The notes beneath the pieces are model-generated. The model was not told the origin of the DNA and searched no databases. It saw only the letters and a list, made by a program, of their open reading frames with translations. The translations under genes and the position numbers were made by a program. Shown piece after piece: positions 26,452-35,195 of a stretch of DNA of 64,000 nt (position 1 is its first letter; every line of letters begins with the position of its first letter). Source of the DNA: QHXQ01 sp038322995 (GTDB taxonomy: Bacteria; Acidobacteriota; Blastocatellia; Pyrinomonadales; Pyrinomonadaceae); assembly GCA_038322995.1 (NCBI GenBank), contig JBBQGM010000006.1, forward strand, positions 1 through 64,000, in the 5' to 3' direction.

Positions 26452-27606
26452 ATGTATCGAATTTCGGCTCGCCAGATTTTGCTCATCGCACTCCTGTCCG
26501 CGCTCGTGGCGGCGGGCACAGTCCTCTGCTTCGACCATTACGGCACGCGCCTGCTGCAACCGACGGGCGGCGCGGCTTATAGCGAAGCGCCACCGGCGGG
26601 GATCACGAGTCCCGCCGTTGCGTCCGACGAACAAAACAACATCGAGGTCTATAAGACGCTCTCGCCCGGCGTCGTCTTCATCACTTCCACGTCGGTCACG
26701 CCCGGCGATATCTTCTTCGACGAACAGGAGCGCTCCGGCTCCGGCTCCGGCTCCGTCATCGACGCCCAGGGGCACATTCTGACCAACTATCACGTCATCG
26801 AAGGCGCGCAGAAGTTGTCCGTCTCGTTCGGCGGCGAAAAATCTTATCCGGCGCGCGTCGTCGGCGTTGACCCGGACACAGACCTCGCCGTGATCGAAGT
26901 CAGCGCCCCGCACGAACAATTGACCGTCGTGCCTTTCGGCGATTCCGACCGGCTCGTCGTCGGGCAGAAGGTGCTGGCCATCGGCAACCCGTTCGGGCTG
27001 TCGCGCACGCTCTCGACCGGTGTCATCTCCGGGCTGCAACGGCCCATCCGCGCCCGCAACAATCGCTTGATTGAAGGCGCGATCCAGACCGACGCCTCGA
27101 TCAATCCCGGCAACTCCGGCGGCCCGTTGCTCGATTCATCGGGCCGCATGATCGGCATCAATTCGCAAATCCTTGCGCCGGCGGGCGGCTCGGTCGGCGT
27201 TGGTTTCGCTGTGCCCGTCAGCATCGCTAAGCGCGTCGTGCCGCAGTTGATCAAAACCGGCGCGGTCTTGCGGCCCAAACTCGGTATCTCGTCCTACGAC
27301 GTGCGCAACCTGCAAGTACGTCTGCCCGTCACGGACGGCGTGATGATCTATCAACTCGATCCGAGCGGCGCGGCCGCGGCCGCCGGCTTGCACGGTGTCC
27401 AGCAGACCAACGACGGCGACATCATGCTCGGCGACATCATCACCGCGATTGACGGCGAGAAGGTCGGGGATAAAGATGATCTGTTCCGCGTCCTCGACAA
27501 GCATCAAGTCAACGACACGATCCAGATCGCCTTCCTACGCGATGGTCGCCGCAACACCATCCCCGTCCGCCTGACACCCGACCGACGCGCCGGAGTACGC
27601 CGGTAG
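26452..27606 (+). CDS. HtrA/DegP-family serine protease with one PDZ domain
   Basis: This 384-residue membrane-anchored periplasmic protease has an N-terminal hydrophobic segment (ILLIALLSALVAAGTVLCF, about 9-28). The trypsin-like domain has the catalytic triad His114 (NYHVIEGA), Asp144 (DTDLAVIEV) and Ser222 (NPGNSGGPLL). A single C-terminal PDZ domain (about 285-375) has GDIITAIDGEKV. One PDZ and an anchor point to DegS/HhoA-type architecture rather than DegP. It probably degrades misfolded envelope proteins. A T-tailed hairpin after the stop is the likely end of its transcript. Confidence 0.93.
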   Translation: MYRISARQILLIALLSALVAAGTVLCFDHYGTRLLQPTGGAAYSEAPPAGITSPAVASDEQNNIEVYKTLSPGVVFITSTSVTPGDIFFDEQERSGSGSGSVIDAQGHILTNYHVIEGAQKLSVSFGGEKSYPARVVGVDPDTDLAVIEVSAPHEQLTVVPFGDSDRLVVGQKVLAIGNPFGLSRTLSTGVISGLQRPIRARNNRLIEGAIQTDASINPGNSGGPLLDSSGRMIGINSQILAPAGGSVGVGFAVPVSIAKRVVPQLIKTGAVLRPKLGISSYDVRNLQVRLPVTDGVMIYQLDPSGAAAAAGLHGVQQTNDGDIMLGDIITAIDGEKVGDKDDLFRVLDKHQVNDTIQIAFLRDGRRNTIPVRLTPDRRAGVRR

Positions 27607-27609
27607 CGG

Positions 27610-27846
27610 ATGGAGTATTTTCGCAACACCGGCTATGGCTGGACATGCAAGCATTGTAGCGACGAACAAGAGCGCGCGGCCCCTCAGGGGCTGCGCGCTC
27701 GTTTTTTCAGCGAAGGCGAAGCGGAGGAGCGTGAGTTGAAGCTATCATCCGTTGCACTTGCGCGTTGGCGCGACGAGGCGCGGCAAACGCTGGTCTGCCC
27801 GCGTTGCGGCATTGCCGAGTCGGTGTCTGGCACATGCGGTACCTAA
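27610..27846 (+). CDS. Small putative zinc-ribbon protein
   Basis: This 78-residue protein begins MEYFRNTGYGWTCKHC and carries a second CPRC near residue 63, so CxxC pairs at both ends could hold one zinc. It starts three bases after the htrA stop. A perfect intrinsic terminator (27670-27707) lies inside this reading frame, so either the gene is expressed only by readthrough or the frame is fortuitous. The protein-like composition and paired CxxC make me keep it, at moderate confidence. Confidence 0.45.
   Translation: MEYFRNTGYGWTCKHCSDEQERAAPQGLRARFFSEGEAEERELKLSSVALARWRDEARQTLVCPRCGIAESVSGTCGT
27670..27707 (+). terminator. Intrinsic terminator of the htrA transcript
   Basis: The stem gagcgcgcggcccc pairs with ggggctgcgcgctc (one non-Watson-Crick position) around tca. 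A run of six T follows after a G. This is the clearest factor-independent terminator in the window. It lies 64 bases after the htrA stop. Confidence 0.8.
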
Positions 27847-27886
27847 AGCGCAACATAGCAGATGGCGACAGACAGCAAATCGTCAC

Positions 27887-27969
27887 CCACGAATTCACAC
27901 GAAACAGCACAAATTAAAGCCAGACAATTCGTGCTGTTTCGTTCGTGTCGTTTCGTGTGAATTCGTGGA
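27887..27969. repeat. Intergenic palindrome, word family A, behind the intact CHAT gene
   Basis: The left arm holds cccacgaattcacacgaaac plus agcacaaatt. The right arm holds aattcgtgctgtttcgttcg continuing through gtgtgaattcgtggat. It is followed on the right by tttttgtcttttgtgccaag and ctcataggtttcg, whose complement matches the flank behind the broken CHAT gene at 19.25 kb. Confidence 0.8.
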
Positions 27970-28027
27970 TCAACTTTTTGTCTTTTGTGCCAAGCTCATA
28001 GGTTTCGATTTAGCAAACCGCAGTTGT

Positions 28028-30805
28028 TCAGCGCCACTCGCCTTGCAAGGTGAAGGCCGCCCAGTAGAAGGGGGCCGCGAACTTTTGCTCTTTGAGCATG
28101 GCGACCTGCGCCGCCTGTAGCGCGGCGGCGGGGCGCTGCCCATCTTGCAAGATGCCGCGATAAAAGCGCGTCATCAATTCCGCCGTGCCTTCATCGCTTA
28201 CGCTCCAGAGACTAACCAACACACGCGGCGCACCCGCATACATAAAGCCGCGCGTCAATCCCACTAACCCTTCACCTTTGATCTCTTTACCCAGCCCTGT
28301 CTGACACGCGGAGAGCGTGACCAGATCAGCCGCGAGTTTTAGGTTATACACTTCATGCGCCCGTAAGAAACCATCTTGCGGCAACCCCTGCCCGTCATAC
28401 ATCGAAAGCAGGAGGCCGGAGAGTTCGGGATGCTGGCTGTCCAGGAAACCATGCGTGGCAAAATGCACGTAGCGATATGCGCCCAGGTCGGCACTGGTGA
28501 CAGCGGCGCGGTTCGCCGCGAAATCGAAGACGTGCATCTGCTCGGCGGCCGGCACGAGCGTGAGTAGCTGTTCAGCCTCTTTGCGCGTGCCCGGCAGGCG
28601 CGGAATCTGTAGGCCCGCGCGGCCCGTATCGGTCGCCGCCTTGGCGACATTTAGTGCGAGACCGCGTTGCGCCTGCGCTGCATCGTTATTCGCACGCACA
28701 TCCACATTCTTAACGGCGGCGAGGCGCGTGTCGCTCCGCATGAAGACGGGATCGGCCAGCACGGCCAAAGTCTTCGCGGCCGGTTTGCGCCCGGCCACCT
28801 CAGCGCGTAGCACGCCCAGCGTTGAAGCCGAGGGCAGGCTGACGATCTCGTGCTCGGTGATGAGCGGCCGGTAAGTTGGCGGGCCGCTGGTCTGTGCGGC
28901 GGGCAGCGGCAGCGCCGCGAACGGGATAAACTGTAGGGCACCGTCGGCGACGACGATAAGGCGCTTCTGGCCGAGTTGTGCGGCGACCGGCGCAAGCACC
29001 AGTTGGGCCAGGCGGGTGGCCGCTCCGGGCACACCGCTGCCGGTTGCTGCGGTTGCGGCTGGCGCTGTGCTGGCGGGGCGCAGACCGCGCTCGGCTGCGT
29101 TGCCGCTTGCGCTGCCAGTCCATTTGTGTGCGTCCGTCAGCACCGCATAAAACTCTCTGGCCGCCGCTTCAATGTCAGCGCTCTTGGCCAATTCGTAGCT
29201 CTTGATTGAGCCAGAGGTGACGACCCATAAATAGCTGTGCTCCCGACAGAGCGCATACTCCAACAACATCGTCTCGTCGTCGAGTAAGCCCTGCACCTCC
29301 GGTAAAGAAAGTGGCTGCGGTTGCGTGAGTGCCGCATAACGCGGACTGGTCTGCCGTATCTGCGCCTCAACCTGCTGGTACTCGCCCGTCAGCGCATCAA
29401 GTTGTTTAGCGATAGCCGCCGCCTCTTCCTCCGCATGCGGGCCGCTGCGGATGCTGATCTGCTTCCGCGCCGCTTCATTCAAGCTCTGCTGCAACGCACG
29501 CTCGCGTGCAAGCAACGTCGCATCGACGCCTTGCCGAATGTCGGCCCCGGCTTCGGCCAGCGCCTCAAGCAGCGAACGCGCCCGCGCCCGCTCGCTCGCC
29601 TGCAACGCCCGGCCGGCATAACCGGCCGCCGGTTTCTGCCCGTGCAGTTGCATCAACAACTCGATGTAAAACTCGTAATACTCATGCACGGAAGCGAAAT
29701 AGGAGGAGCGCAACTCGCGGCTGGCGATCTGCGTGCGCAACGATTCGAGAATGGCGAGCGCGGCTTCGGCGTCGCGCAGGGCGGCTTCTGGTTGGTTGGT
29801 GCCCCGTTCGTTAAAAGCGATATTGAGGAGTGTCCGGGCTTCGCTGCTGCGGTCGCCGATGGCCTGATAAAGCGGCAGGATTTGCTGGTAGGTCTCAAGG
29901 GCTTCCTGCTGCTCGCCGATGGCGAGGAAGGCCGCGCCAACATTGCCGAGGATCAACGCTTCACCGCCCCGGTCGCCGACGGCGCGACTGAGCGGCAACG
30001 CCTGCTGATAATATTCCACGGCCTTCTGCAAATTATCCAAATCAGCATAGACTTGCCCGATCTGGTTGAGCGCGACGGCTTCGCTGCGGCGGTCGCCGAC
30101 GGCCCGATAGAGCGGCAACGCCCGTGTGTAATAGTCGAGCGCCTGCTGCTTGTGCTCTGCCGAAAACGCGATGTCGCCCATGTTGGTGAGCGTCACCGCC
30201 TCCCCACCCTGATCACCGGCAGCATGATGCAGCGGTAAAGCCTGCGCAAAGTAACTTAGTGCCTTTTGGCTGTCGCCCAACTGAAAATAAAGCCCGCCCA
30301 TGTTGTTGAGCGTTATCGCTTCACCTCTGCCATCCTGCACCGCCCGCAAGCGCGGCAGCGCCTGCCCGAACGCGTCGAGCGCCTTTTGCAGTTCGCCCAA
30401 ATTCACATAGACGCTGCCCATGTTATTGAGTTCGACGGCTTCCCCGCCCCGGTCGCCAACAGCCGCGTAGAGCGGCAAGGCTTGCGCAAAATAAGCGAGC
30501 GCTTGCTGCGGCTCGCCCAGGTTGCTATAGAGCGTGCCGATGGAGTTCAACGCGTCGGCCTCTTCGGCTTTATCGTTGGCCGCGTGATAAAGCGGCACGG
30601 CGGCCGCGAACTTACTGATGGCCCGTTCCAGCGCCTCCTTCGTGCCTTCTTTAACCAACTGCGCGGCCTCGGCCGTCAATTTATCGGCCGCCACATGCTG
30701 CTTGTCCGGCCCGCGTTGCAGGGTGCGCGCGGCAGAGGCAGGCAGGCCGGCGAGCAGGCAGAGACCGCATAAGATCATCGTCAGCTTTTGCTTGCACCGA
30801 TTCAT
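28028..30805 (-). CDS. TPR-CHAT protein (caspase-like peptidase domain), exported
   Basis: This 925-residue protein has a signal peptide (MILCGLCLLAGLPASA), about eight to nine TPR units (about 40-370) with the recurring ALPLYRAVGDRGGEA core, a helical linker (about 400-560, ERARARSLLEALAEAGADI), and a C-terminal CHAT domain. The catalytic dyad is kept: His about 785 in VHFATHGFLDS and Cys about 834 in LSACQTGLGKE. CHAT domains are caspase-like cysteine peptidases, and TPR-CHAT proteins are sensors in signalling and defence contexts. No partner effector is adjacent. The interrupted paralogue lies at 17-19.25 kb. Confidence 0.9.
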   Translation of the reverse strand: MNRCKQKLTMILCGLCLLAGLPASAARTLQRGPDKQHVAADKLTAEAAQLVKEGTKEALERAISKFAAAVPLYHAANDKAEEADALNSIGTLYSNLGEPQQALAYFAQALPLYAAVGDRGGEAVELNNMGSVYVNLGELQKALDAFGQALPRLRAVQDGRGEAITLNNMGGLYFQLGDSQKALSYFAQALPLHHAAGDQGGEAVTLTNMGDIAFSAEHKQQALDYYTRALPLYRAVGDRRSEAVALNQIGQVYADLDNLQKAVEYYQQALPLSRAVGDRGGEALILGNVGAAFLAIGEQQEALETYQQILPLYQAIGDRSSEARTLLNIAFNERGTNQPEAALRDAEAALAILESLRTQIASRELRSSYFASVHEYYEFYIELLMQLHGQKPAAGYAGRALQASERARARSLLEALAEAGADIRQGVDATLLARERALQQSLNEAARKQISIRSGPHAEEEAAAIAKQLDALTGEYQQVEAQIRQTSPRYAALTQPQPLSLPEVQGLLDDETMLLEYALCREHSYLWVVTSGSIKSYELAKSADIEAAAREFYAVLTDAHKWTGSASGNAAERGLRPASTAPAATAATGSGVPGAATRLAQLVLAPVAAQLGQKRLIVVADGALQFIPFAALPLPAAQTSGPPTYRPLITEHEIVSLPSASTLGVLRAEVAGRKPAAKTLAVLADPVFMRSDTRLAAVKNVDVRANNDAAQAQRGLALNVAKAATDTGRAGLQIPRLPGTRKEAEQLLTLVPAAEQMHVFDFAANRAAVTSADLGAYRYVHFATHGFLDSQHPELSGLLLSMYDGQGLPQDGFLRAHEVYNLKLAADLVTLSACQTGLGKEIKGEGLVGLTRGFMYAGAPRVLVSLWSVSDEGTAELMTRFYRGILQDGQRPAAALQAAQVAMLKEQKFAAPFYWAAFTLQGEWR

Positions 30806-30829
30806 AGCACTCCTTACAGTTTCTTTCGT

Positions 30830-31543
30830 TTACCTAAGCAAGCGGCGCAACTCGGCGATGCGCGTCTCCGGCGCACCGTAGCGGGCGCGGTAATCAGCGA
30901 AGCTGCATTTGATCACCTCGAACGCTTCGGCCCGGTCGTACACGTCGGCAATCGCCACGCGGCGCGGTGCATCCTGCGGCAGTTGCTTGTAGCTGAGAAA
31001 GTAGTGGCACAGGCGATCAATCATCCCGGCGGGCACGTCTGTGATGCTCGTCAACTGGCCGAACACAAGGTCGTCGGCCAGCACGGCGACGATCTTATCG
31101 TCCGCCTCTTCGCCATCGATCATGCGCAGACCGCCGATGGGTTTGACGCGCACTAGCAAGTCGGCGTGTGTGATCGTCTTTTCGGTCAACACGCAGATAT
31201 CCATCGGGTCGCCATCGCCTCGGAGGCAGGTCAGGCTGGTGCGCGCTTCGCAAAACTTGGCGACCGCGTCGCCACAGAAAGTCTGCGGGATGAAGCCATA
31301 TGGTGTCGGACAGAGCGACGAGAAACGCTGCGGGCGGTCGAGGCGTAGATGGCCGGTGCGTTTATCCAATTCGTACTTGACTGTGTCAGTCGGCACAAGC
31401 TCGATGTAAGCGTTGACGATCTCCGGCGCTTCCGCACCGGGCGCGATGCCGTGCCACGGGTGCGCTTGAAAGAGCAAGGCCAACAGGTCGGGTAATTTCT
31501 GATCGTCGGCGGGCGTAGGCGGCGTCTGCTCTTTATCAGCCAT
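30830..31543 (-). CDS. ppa: Inorganic pyrophosphatase (family I)
   Basis: The 237 residues carry the family I active site: VPTDTVKYELDKRTGHLRLDR, YGFIPQTFCGD and the metal-binding DGDPMDICVL, then MIDGEEADDKIVAVL. It hydrolyses pyrophosphate to drive biosynthesis in the cytoplasm. It is longer than the common 170-180-residue bacterial forms because of N- and C-terminal extensions. It diverges from the membrane-protein gene across 69 bases. Confidence 0.95.
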   Translation of the reverse strand: MADKEQTPPTPADDQKLPDLLALLFQAHPWHGIAPGAEAPEIVNAYIELVPTDTVKYELDKRTGHLRLDRPQRFSSLCPTPYGFIPQTFCGDAVAKFCEARTSLTCLRGDGDPMDICVLTEKTITHADLLVRVKPIGGLRMIDGEEADDKIVAVLADDLVFGQLTSITDVPAGMIDRLCHYFLSYKQLPQDAPRRVAIADVYDRAEAFEVIKCSFADYRARYGAPETRIAELRRLLR

Positions 31544-31612
31544 CGTTTGCCTCGTTGCGGTGTATCGGTGCGCGCCGGAGCGTTGTGCTAAAATCCGCGG
31601 CGCGGAGATTCT

Positions 31613-32692
31613 ATGTCAGTCGCCAGCCACAGCACAGCGCAACTCGTCGCCGCGCCGGCGCGCGTCATCAGCGTGCGCTGGATCATCGGCGCGCGGGCCG
31701 ATCTCGTCTGGTTCATCGGCTCGGTGGCCAGCAGCTATCTACTATTTTCGCTCTACGTCAGTGGTCTCGTGCCGCTTGTGCCGCTCGTGCTCACGTGGGC
31801 GGTGCTAATTGATGCGCCGCACGTCTTCGGCACGTTCTCGCGCACCTACTTCGACCGCGCCGAACGGCAAGCCCGCCCGCGCCTGCTCTGGTGGTCGCTC
31901 GCCTTCTTCGCCGTCGGGCCGCTGATGGTGCTGGCGCGTCTTGGTCTCGTCTTCTTCTTCCTCGCCGCCTTGTGGGCTTACTATCATCTCGTCAAACAGC
32001 ACTACGGTTTCATGGTGCTCTACAAGAAGAAGAATAACGATCTCGCGCCCGCCGACAATGCGCTCGACCGCTTCTTTCTTTTAAGCACGCTCACCTATCC
32101 GTTTGTCGCTTTCATTCCCCGCGATGCGGAGACGATGACCAGAGTGCCGGCGGCGCTGCACGGCAGTTTGCACTATCTTGCTAACGCATTGCTCGTCGGC
32201 ACGATCTTGCTCGCGCTCGGCTGGCTGGGGCGACAAATTCAACGCGCCTTGCAAGGGCAACCATTAAACCTGCCCAAATATCTGTTGTTCGCGGCGGCAA
32301 TTCCGATGCACTGGCTCGTGCTGCTGACGCCGATGCCCAACAAGCCCGTCGCCATCGTTGCGATCCTGACGGTCTATCACAATCTGCAATATCACCGGCT
32401 CATCTGGTTTCACAATCAGAAGTATAGAAGCGCCGAGAGCCGAGATCGCCACGGCGCGGCGGCCGAGTTGATCAGCCGTCGCTTACTTTTCTATTTGGCC
32501 TTTGGCATCCTCTTCGGTCTCTCGTATCGCCTGCCGCGCTTCCTCGTCGAACAACACGGCGCGCAGACGTTTACCGTGCAACTCATCGCCGCTTTCTTCT
32601 GGGGCTACGCCTTCATCCATTATCACCTGGACGCGCACATCTGGCGCGTTCGCCGCGACCCGGCGGTCGGCCAAGCGTTGCGCATGGAGTGA
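31613..32692 (+). CDS. Polytopic membrane protein with repeated His motifs
   Basis: This 359-residue inner-membrane protein has about seven to eight hydrophobic segments. Histidines cluster at the membrane faces: DAPHVFGTFSRTYFDR, AYYHLVKQHYGF, VYHNLQYHRLIWFHN and FIHYHLDAHIWRVRRDP. That spacing resembles membrane di-metal or heme-binding enzymes, but I do not recognise the family, so the function is open. No partner gene is obvious. Confidence 0.65.
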   Translation: MSVASHSTAQLVAAPARVISVRWIIGARADLVWFIGSVASSYLLFSLYVSGLVPLVPLVLTWAVLIDAPHVFGTFSRTYFDRAERQARPRLLWWSLAFFAVGPLMVLARLGLVFFFLAALWAYYHLVKQHYGFMVLYKKKNNDLAPADNALDRFFLLSTLTYPFVAFIPRDAETMTRVPAALHGSLHYLANALLVGTILLALGWLGRQIQRALQGQPLNLPKYLLFAAAIPMHWLVLLTPMPNKPVAIVAILTVYHNLQYHRLIWFHNQKYRSAESRDRHGAAAELISRRLLFYLAFGILFGLSYRLPRFLVEQHGAQTFTVQLIAAFFWGYAFIHYHLDAHIWRVRRDPAVGQALRME

Positions 32693-32746
32693 GCGCCTCA
32701 GCGCCGGCCTAACCTGGCAAGCGTAGCGCACATGAGGAGGCGACAT

Positions 32747-33019
32747 ATGTTGTTCATGGTCATCGAGCGCTTCAAGGACGGCGACGCCGCGCCGGTCTAT
32801 CGCCGCTTTCGGACGCAAGGCCGGATGTTGCCCGAAGGGCTGCGCTACGTGGACAGTTGGCCGGCGGCCGACCTCACGCACTGCTTTCAATTAATGGAGT
32901 GCGCCGACCCGCGCCTCTTCGCGCAATGGCTCGCACACTGGCAAGACTTGGCCGACTTTGAGATCGTCCCCGTCATCACGTCAAAGGAAGCAGCCGAGGG
33001 ATTCACCCCATCGCTTTAA
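32747..33019 (+). CDS. DUF3303 family protein
   Basis: This 90-residue cytosolic protein matches DUF3303 (MLFMVIERFKDGDAAPVYRRF, GLRYVDSWPAADLTHCFQLME, WQDLADFEIVPVITS), a small ferredoxin-like alpha-beta fold of unknown role. The site gaggagg six bases before ATG 32747 decides the start. It follows the membrane-protein gene by 54 bases and converges with the SRPBCC gene, leaving only a four-base gap. Confidence 0.85.
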   Translation: MLFMVIERFKDGDAAPVYRRFRTQGRMLPEGLRYVDSWPAADLTHCFQLMECADPRLFAQWLAHWQDLADFEIVPVITSKEAAEGFTPSL

Positions 33020-33023
33020 TTGA

Positions 33024-33482
33024 TCACTCCGCCTTAGCTGCGCACCACGCGCGCGTGACCGTGTGCCGGTAGGCAAACATCTTGCGCAGGCGCGGCTCGA
33101 TCAGGACGGGCGCGGCGAGGCGGCCCAGCAGACTGAATGGTGGCTCATACTCGATCTCGTCCCGCAAGGTTGCGCCCTCGGCGTGCGGCGTGATGATGTG
33201 CCGGTGTCGCCAGGCGCGGAACGGCCCCTTGATTTGCACGTCTTCAAACATGCGCGGCGGATCATACGCGGTGTGGCGCGCGACCCAGCGCACGGGCACG
33301 AGCCCGAACAGGCGCGTCTCGATGATCGCCTCCGCGCCAACCTGCGCGATCCGGGCTGATTGCATAACGCGCGCACGCTCCCACGGCGGCGTCAGGCGTG
33401 CAAGCGCGTCCGGCAACTCGTGGAAGGCAAACACGCGCGCGGGCGGCGCGTGGATCACGCTTTCATGAATGAATGTGGCCAT
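33024..33482 (-). CDS. SRPBCC (START-like) family protein
   Basis: The 152 residues show the hydrophobic-cavity fold: the opening HESVIHAPPARVFAFHELPDALARLTPPW, a middle part with GPFRAWRHRHII, and DEIEYEPPFSLLGRLAAPVLIEPRLRKMFAYRH, as in cyclase/dehydrase-like members. The ligand is unknown. It lies 30 bases downstream of spoVR on the same strand and may be co-transcribed. Confidence 0.85.
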   Translation of the reverse strand: MATFIHESVIHAPPARVFAFHELPDALARLTPPWERARVMQSARIAQVGAEAIIETRLFGLVPVRWVARHTAYDPPRMFEDVQIKGPFRAWRHRHIITPHAEGATLRDEIEYEPPFSLLGRLAAPVLIEPRLRKMFAYRHTVTRAWCAAKAE

Positions 33483-33512
33483 AGGTAGGTAAACAGAGCG
33501 GGCGCGCGCGGG

Positions 33513-34931
33513 TTATGTCTCTTGATGCTCTGTGCCGTCGTAAGCAAGCACGGTGCGCTCGCCGTCCACAATGGTCTCAAGATGGACGGTGCGGCCCCAG
33601 AGTCGTTGCACGTGCTCCAGCACTTTGCGGGCGTAAGTCTGATCAAGCTCCGCGCCCTCGTGCTGGTGCTTGAGGTATAGCTCGCGGTTGCCGTGGTAAT
33701 CGCCATCGGCGACGACGATGTAGGGGAAACCGAAGTTGGTCATGTTGGCGACGAGTTGATCGCGCACGCGCGTCCAGCGTTTCTCCGTCACCGTCCATTC
33801 TTCCTCTTCGACCAATTCATAGACGAACAGATCAAGTTCCTCGCATAAATCTTCGGTTAAGTAGTTGCGAAGGAACGACACGTCGTTATCCAACTCGCGC
33901 ACCTCGAACAGCTTCGCGCGCCCTTCGCCGCCCGCGCGCCCGAATTTCTCGCGCTCTTGTTGCGTCGGCTTGTCCCAACGGCGCTCGATGTCTTCGAGAA
34001 TTTTGTAACCAAGATAATACGGATTCAACTGCCCCTTCTGCGGCGAGACCACGCCCGCGTGCAACTCCGCGAACTCAAGCAACTCCGTATCCGGCAGATC
34101 AAGCTCGCGCATGATGCGCGCATGCCAGAACGACGCCCAACCTTCGTTTAACGTCTTCGTCTGCATCTGCGGGACGAAGTATGCCATCTCTTCATGCACC
34201 ATCGCCATCACGTCGCGCTGCCAATCGGCCAGCGTGGGCGCGTGGCGCATGATGTAATAGACAAGGTCTTTCTCCGGCAACGGTGCGGCCGGCGCGTCGT
34301 CGCTCAGTGGCTCAAGCAGCGCGGGCGGCTGGCCCATCAGCCACAGATCATCATAGCGACCTTCTTTCGGCGTTTGCGCGGCGCGTTGCCGGGCCAGTTC
34401 AAGCGGTGTGCGGTCGCGCTCGGACTTGATGAAGAAGTTCGGGTCGATGTGCTCTTCAATCGACAGCACGGCATCGAGGAACTGTTCGACGGTCTTGCGC
34501 CCGTACTTAAACTCGTAGCCAGTCATGCGTTGCGCGTGCGTGGAGACCGACTCGACCATGCGCCGGTTGGTCTTGGCGAAATAAGCGTTGTGCTTGAAGA
34601 AATCAACATGGCCGAGCACGTGCGCCATCACAAGTTTGTTCTGCACGGGGCTGTTGGTTTCCATCAGAAAACCGTAAGCGGGATTCGTGTTGATGACGAC
34701 CTCATAGATTTTCGACAGCCCGAAGTCATACATCGTCTTCATCCGATGGTAAGCCTTGCCGAACGTCCAGTGCGAGTAGCGACCGGGCAGCGCGTAGCTG
34801 CCGATCTCGTACATCACGGTCGCTGGCACAAGCTCAAAGCGCGTCGGGAACGGGTCGAGGCCGAAGCGGCCGGCCACTTCCCAAATCTGTGCGAGCGCGC
34901 GTTCGAGGTCTTTGATCTCGCGGTCTGGCAT
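33513..34931 (-). CDS. spoVR: SpoVR family protein
   Basis: The 472 residues match SpoVR/YcgB over their length: FELVPATVMYEIGSYALPGRYSHWTFGKAYHRMKTMYDFGLSKIYEVVINTNPAYGFLM, then LGHVDFFKHNAYFAKTNRRM and MQTKTLNEGWASFWHARIM. In E. coli and many bacteria spoVR is co-expressed with yeaG/prkA and yeaH/yhbH in stationary phase or nutrient stress. Here those two genes lie 4-7 kb away on the same strand, separated by unrelated genes. Confidence 0.95.
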   Translation of the reverse strand: MPDREIKDLERALAQIWEVAGRFGLDPFPTRFELVPATVMYEIGSYALPGRYSHWTFGKAYHRMKTMYDFGLSKIYEVVINTNPAYGFLMETNSPVQNKLVMAHVLGHVDFFKHNAYFAKTNRRMVESVSTHAQRMTGYEFKYGRKTVEQFLDAVLSIEEHIDPNFFIKSERDRTPLELARQRAAQTPKEGRYDDLWLMGQPPALLEPLSDDAPAAPLPEKDLVYYIMRHAPTLADWQRDVMAMVHEEMAYFVPQMQTKTLNEGWASFWHARIMRELDLPDTELLEFAELHAGVVSPQKGQLNPYYLGYKILEDIERRWDKPTQQEREKFGRAGGEGRAKLFEVRELDNDVSFLRNYLTEDLCEELDLFVYELVEEEEWTVTEKRWTRVRDQLVANMTNFGFPYIVVADGDYHGNRELYLKHQHEGAELDQTYARKVLEHVQRLWGRTVHLETIVDGERTVLAYDGTEHQET

Positions 34932-35195
34932 GTTGCCTTATATCCTAGCCCGCTTGCCCCTTAAAGCTCAAGACAATTGCCCGGTGGAGCCATTTTGTCC
35001 AAAAAGTAGAAGGCCACATCCAAAATTTCGGACGCCACATGTGTGTGCGCCCTGCCGTTTCGCCCGATAACTTGCAATTTTGGGGCTTGATCCAATATGG
35101 AATATGGCTTGCTAGAATTGCTGTTCTCTCATGTAATGCTTAGCCCAGCTCTGTTCCTGACATAACATTTAGGTCACCCCTAAGGAGGTGTTAGC

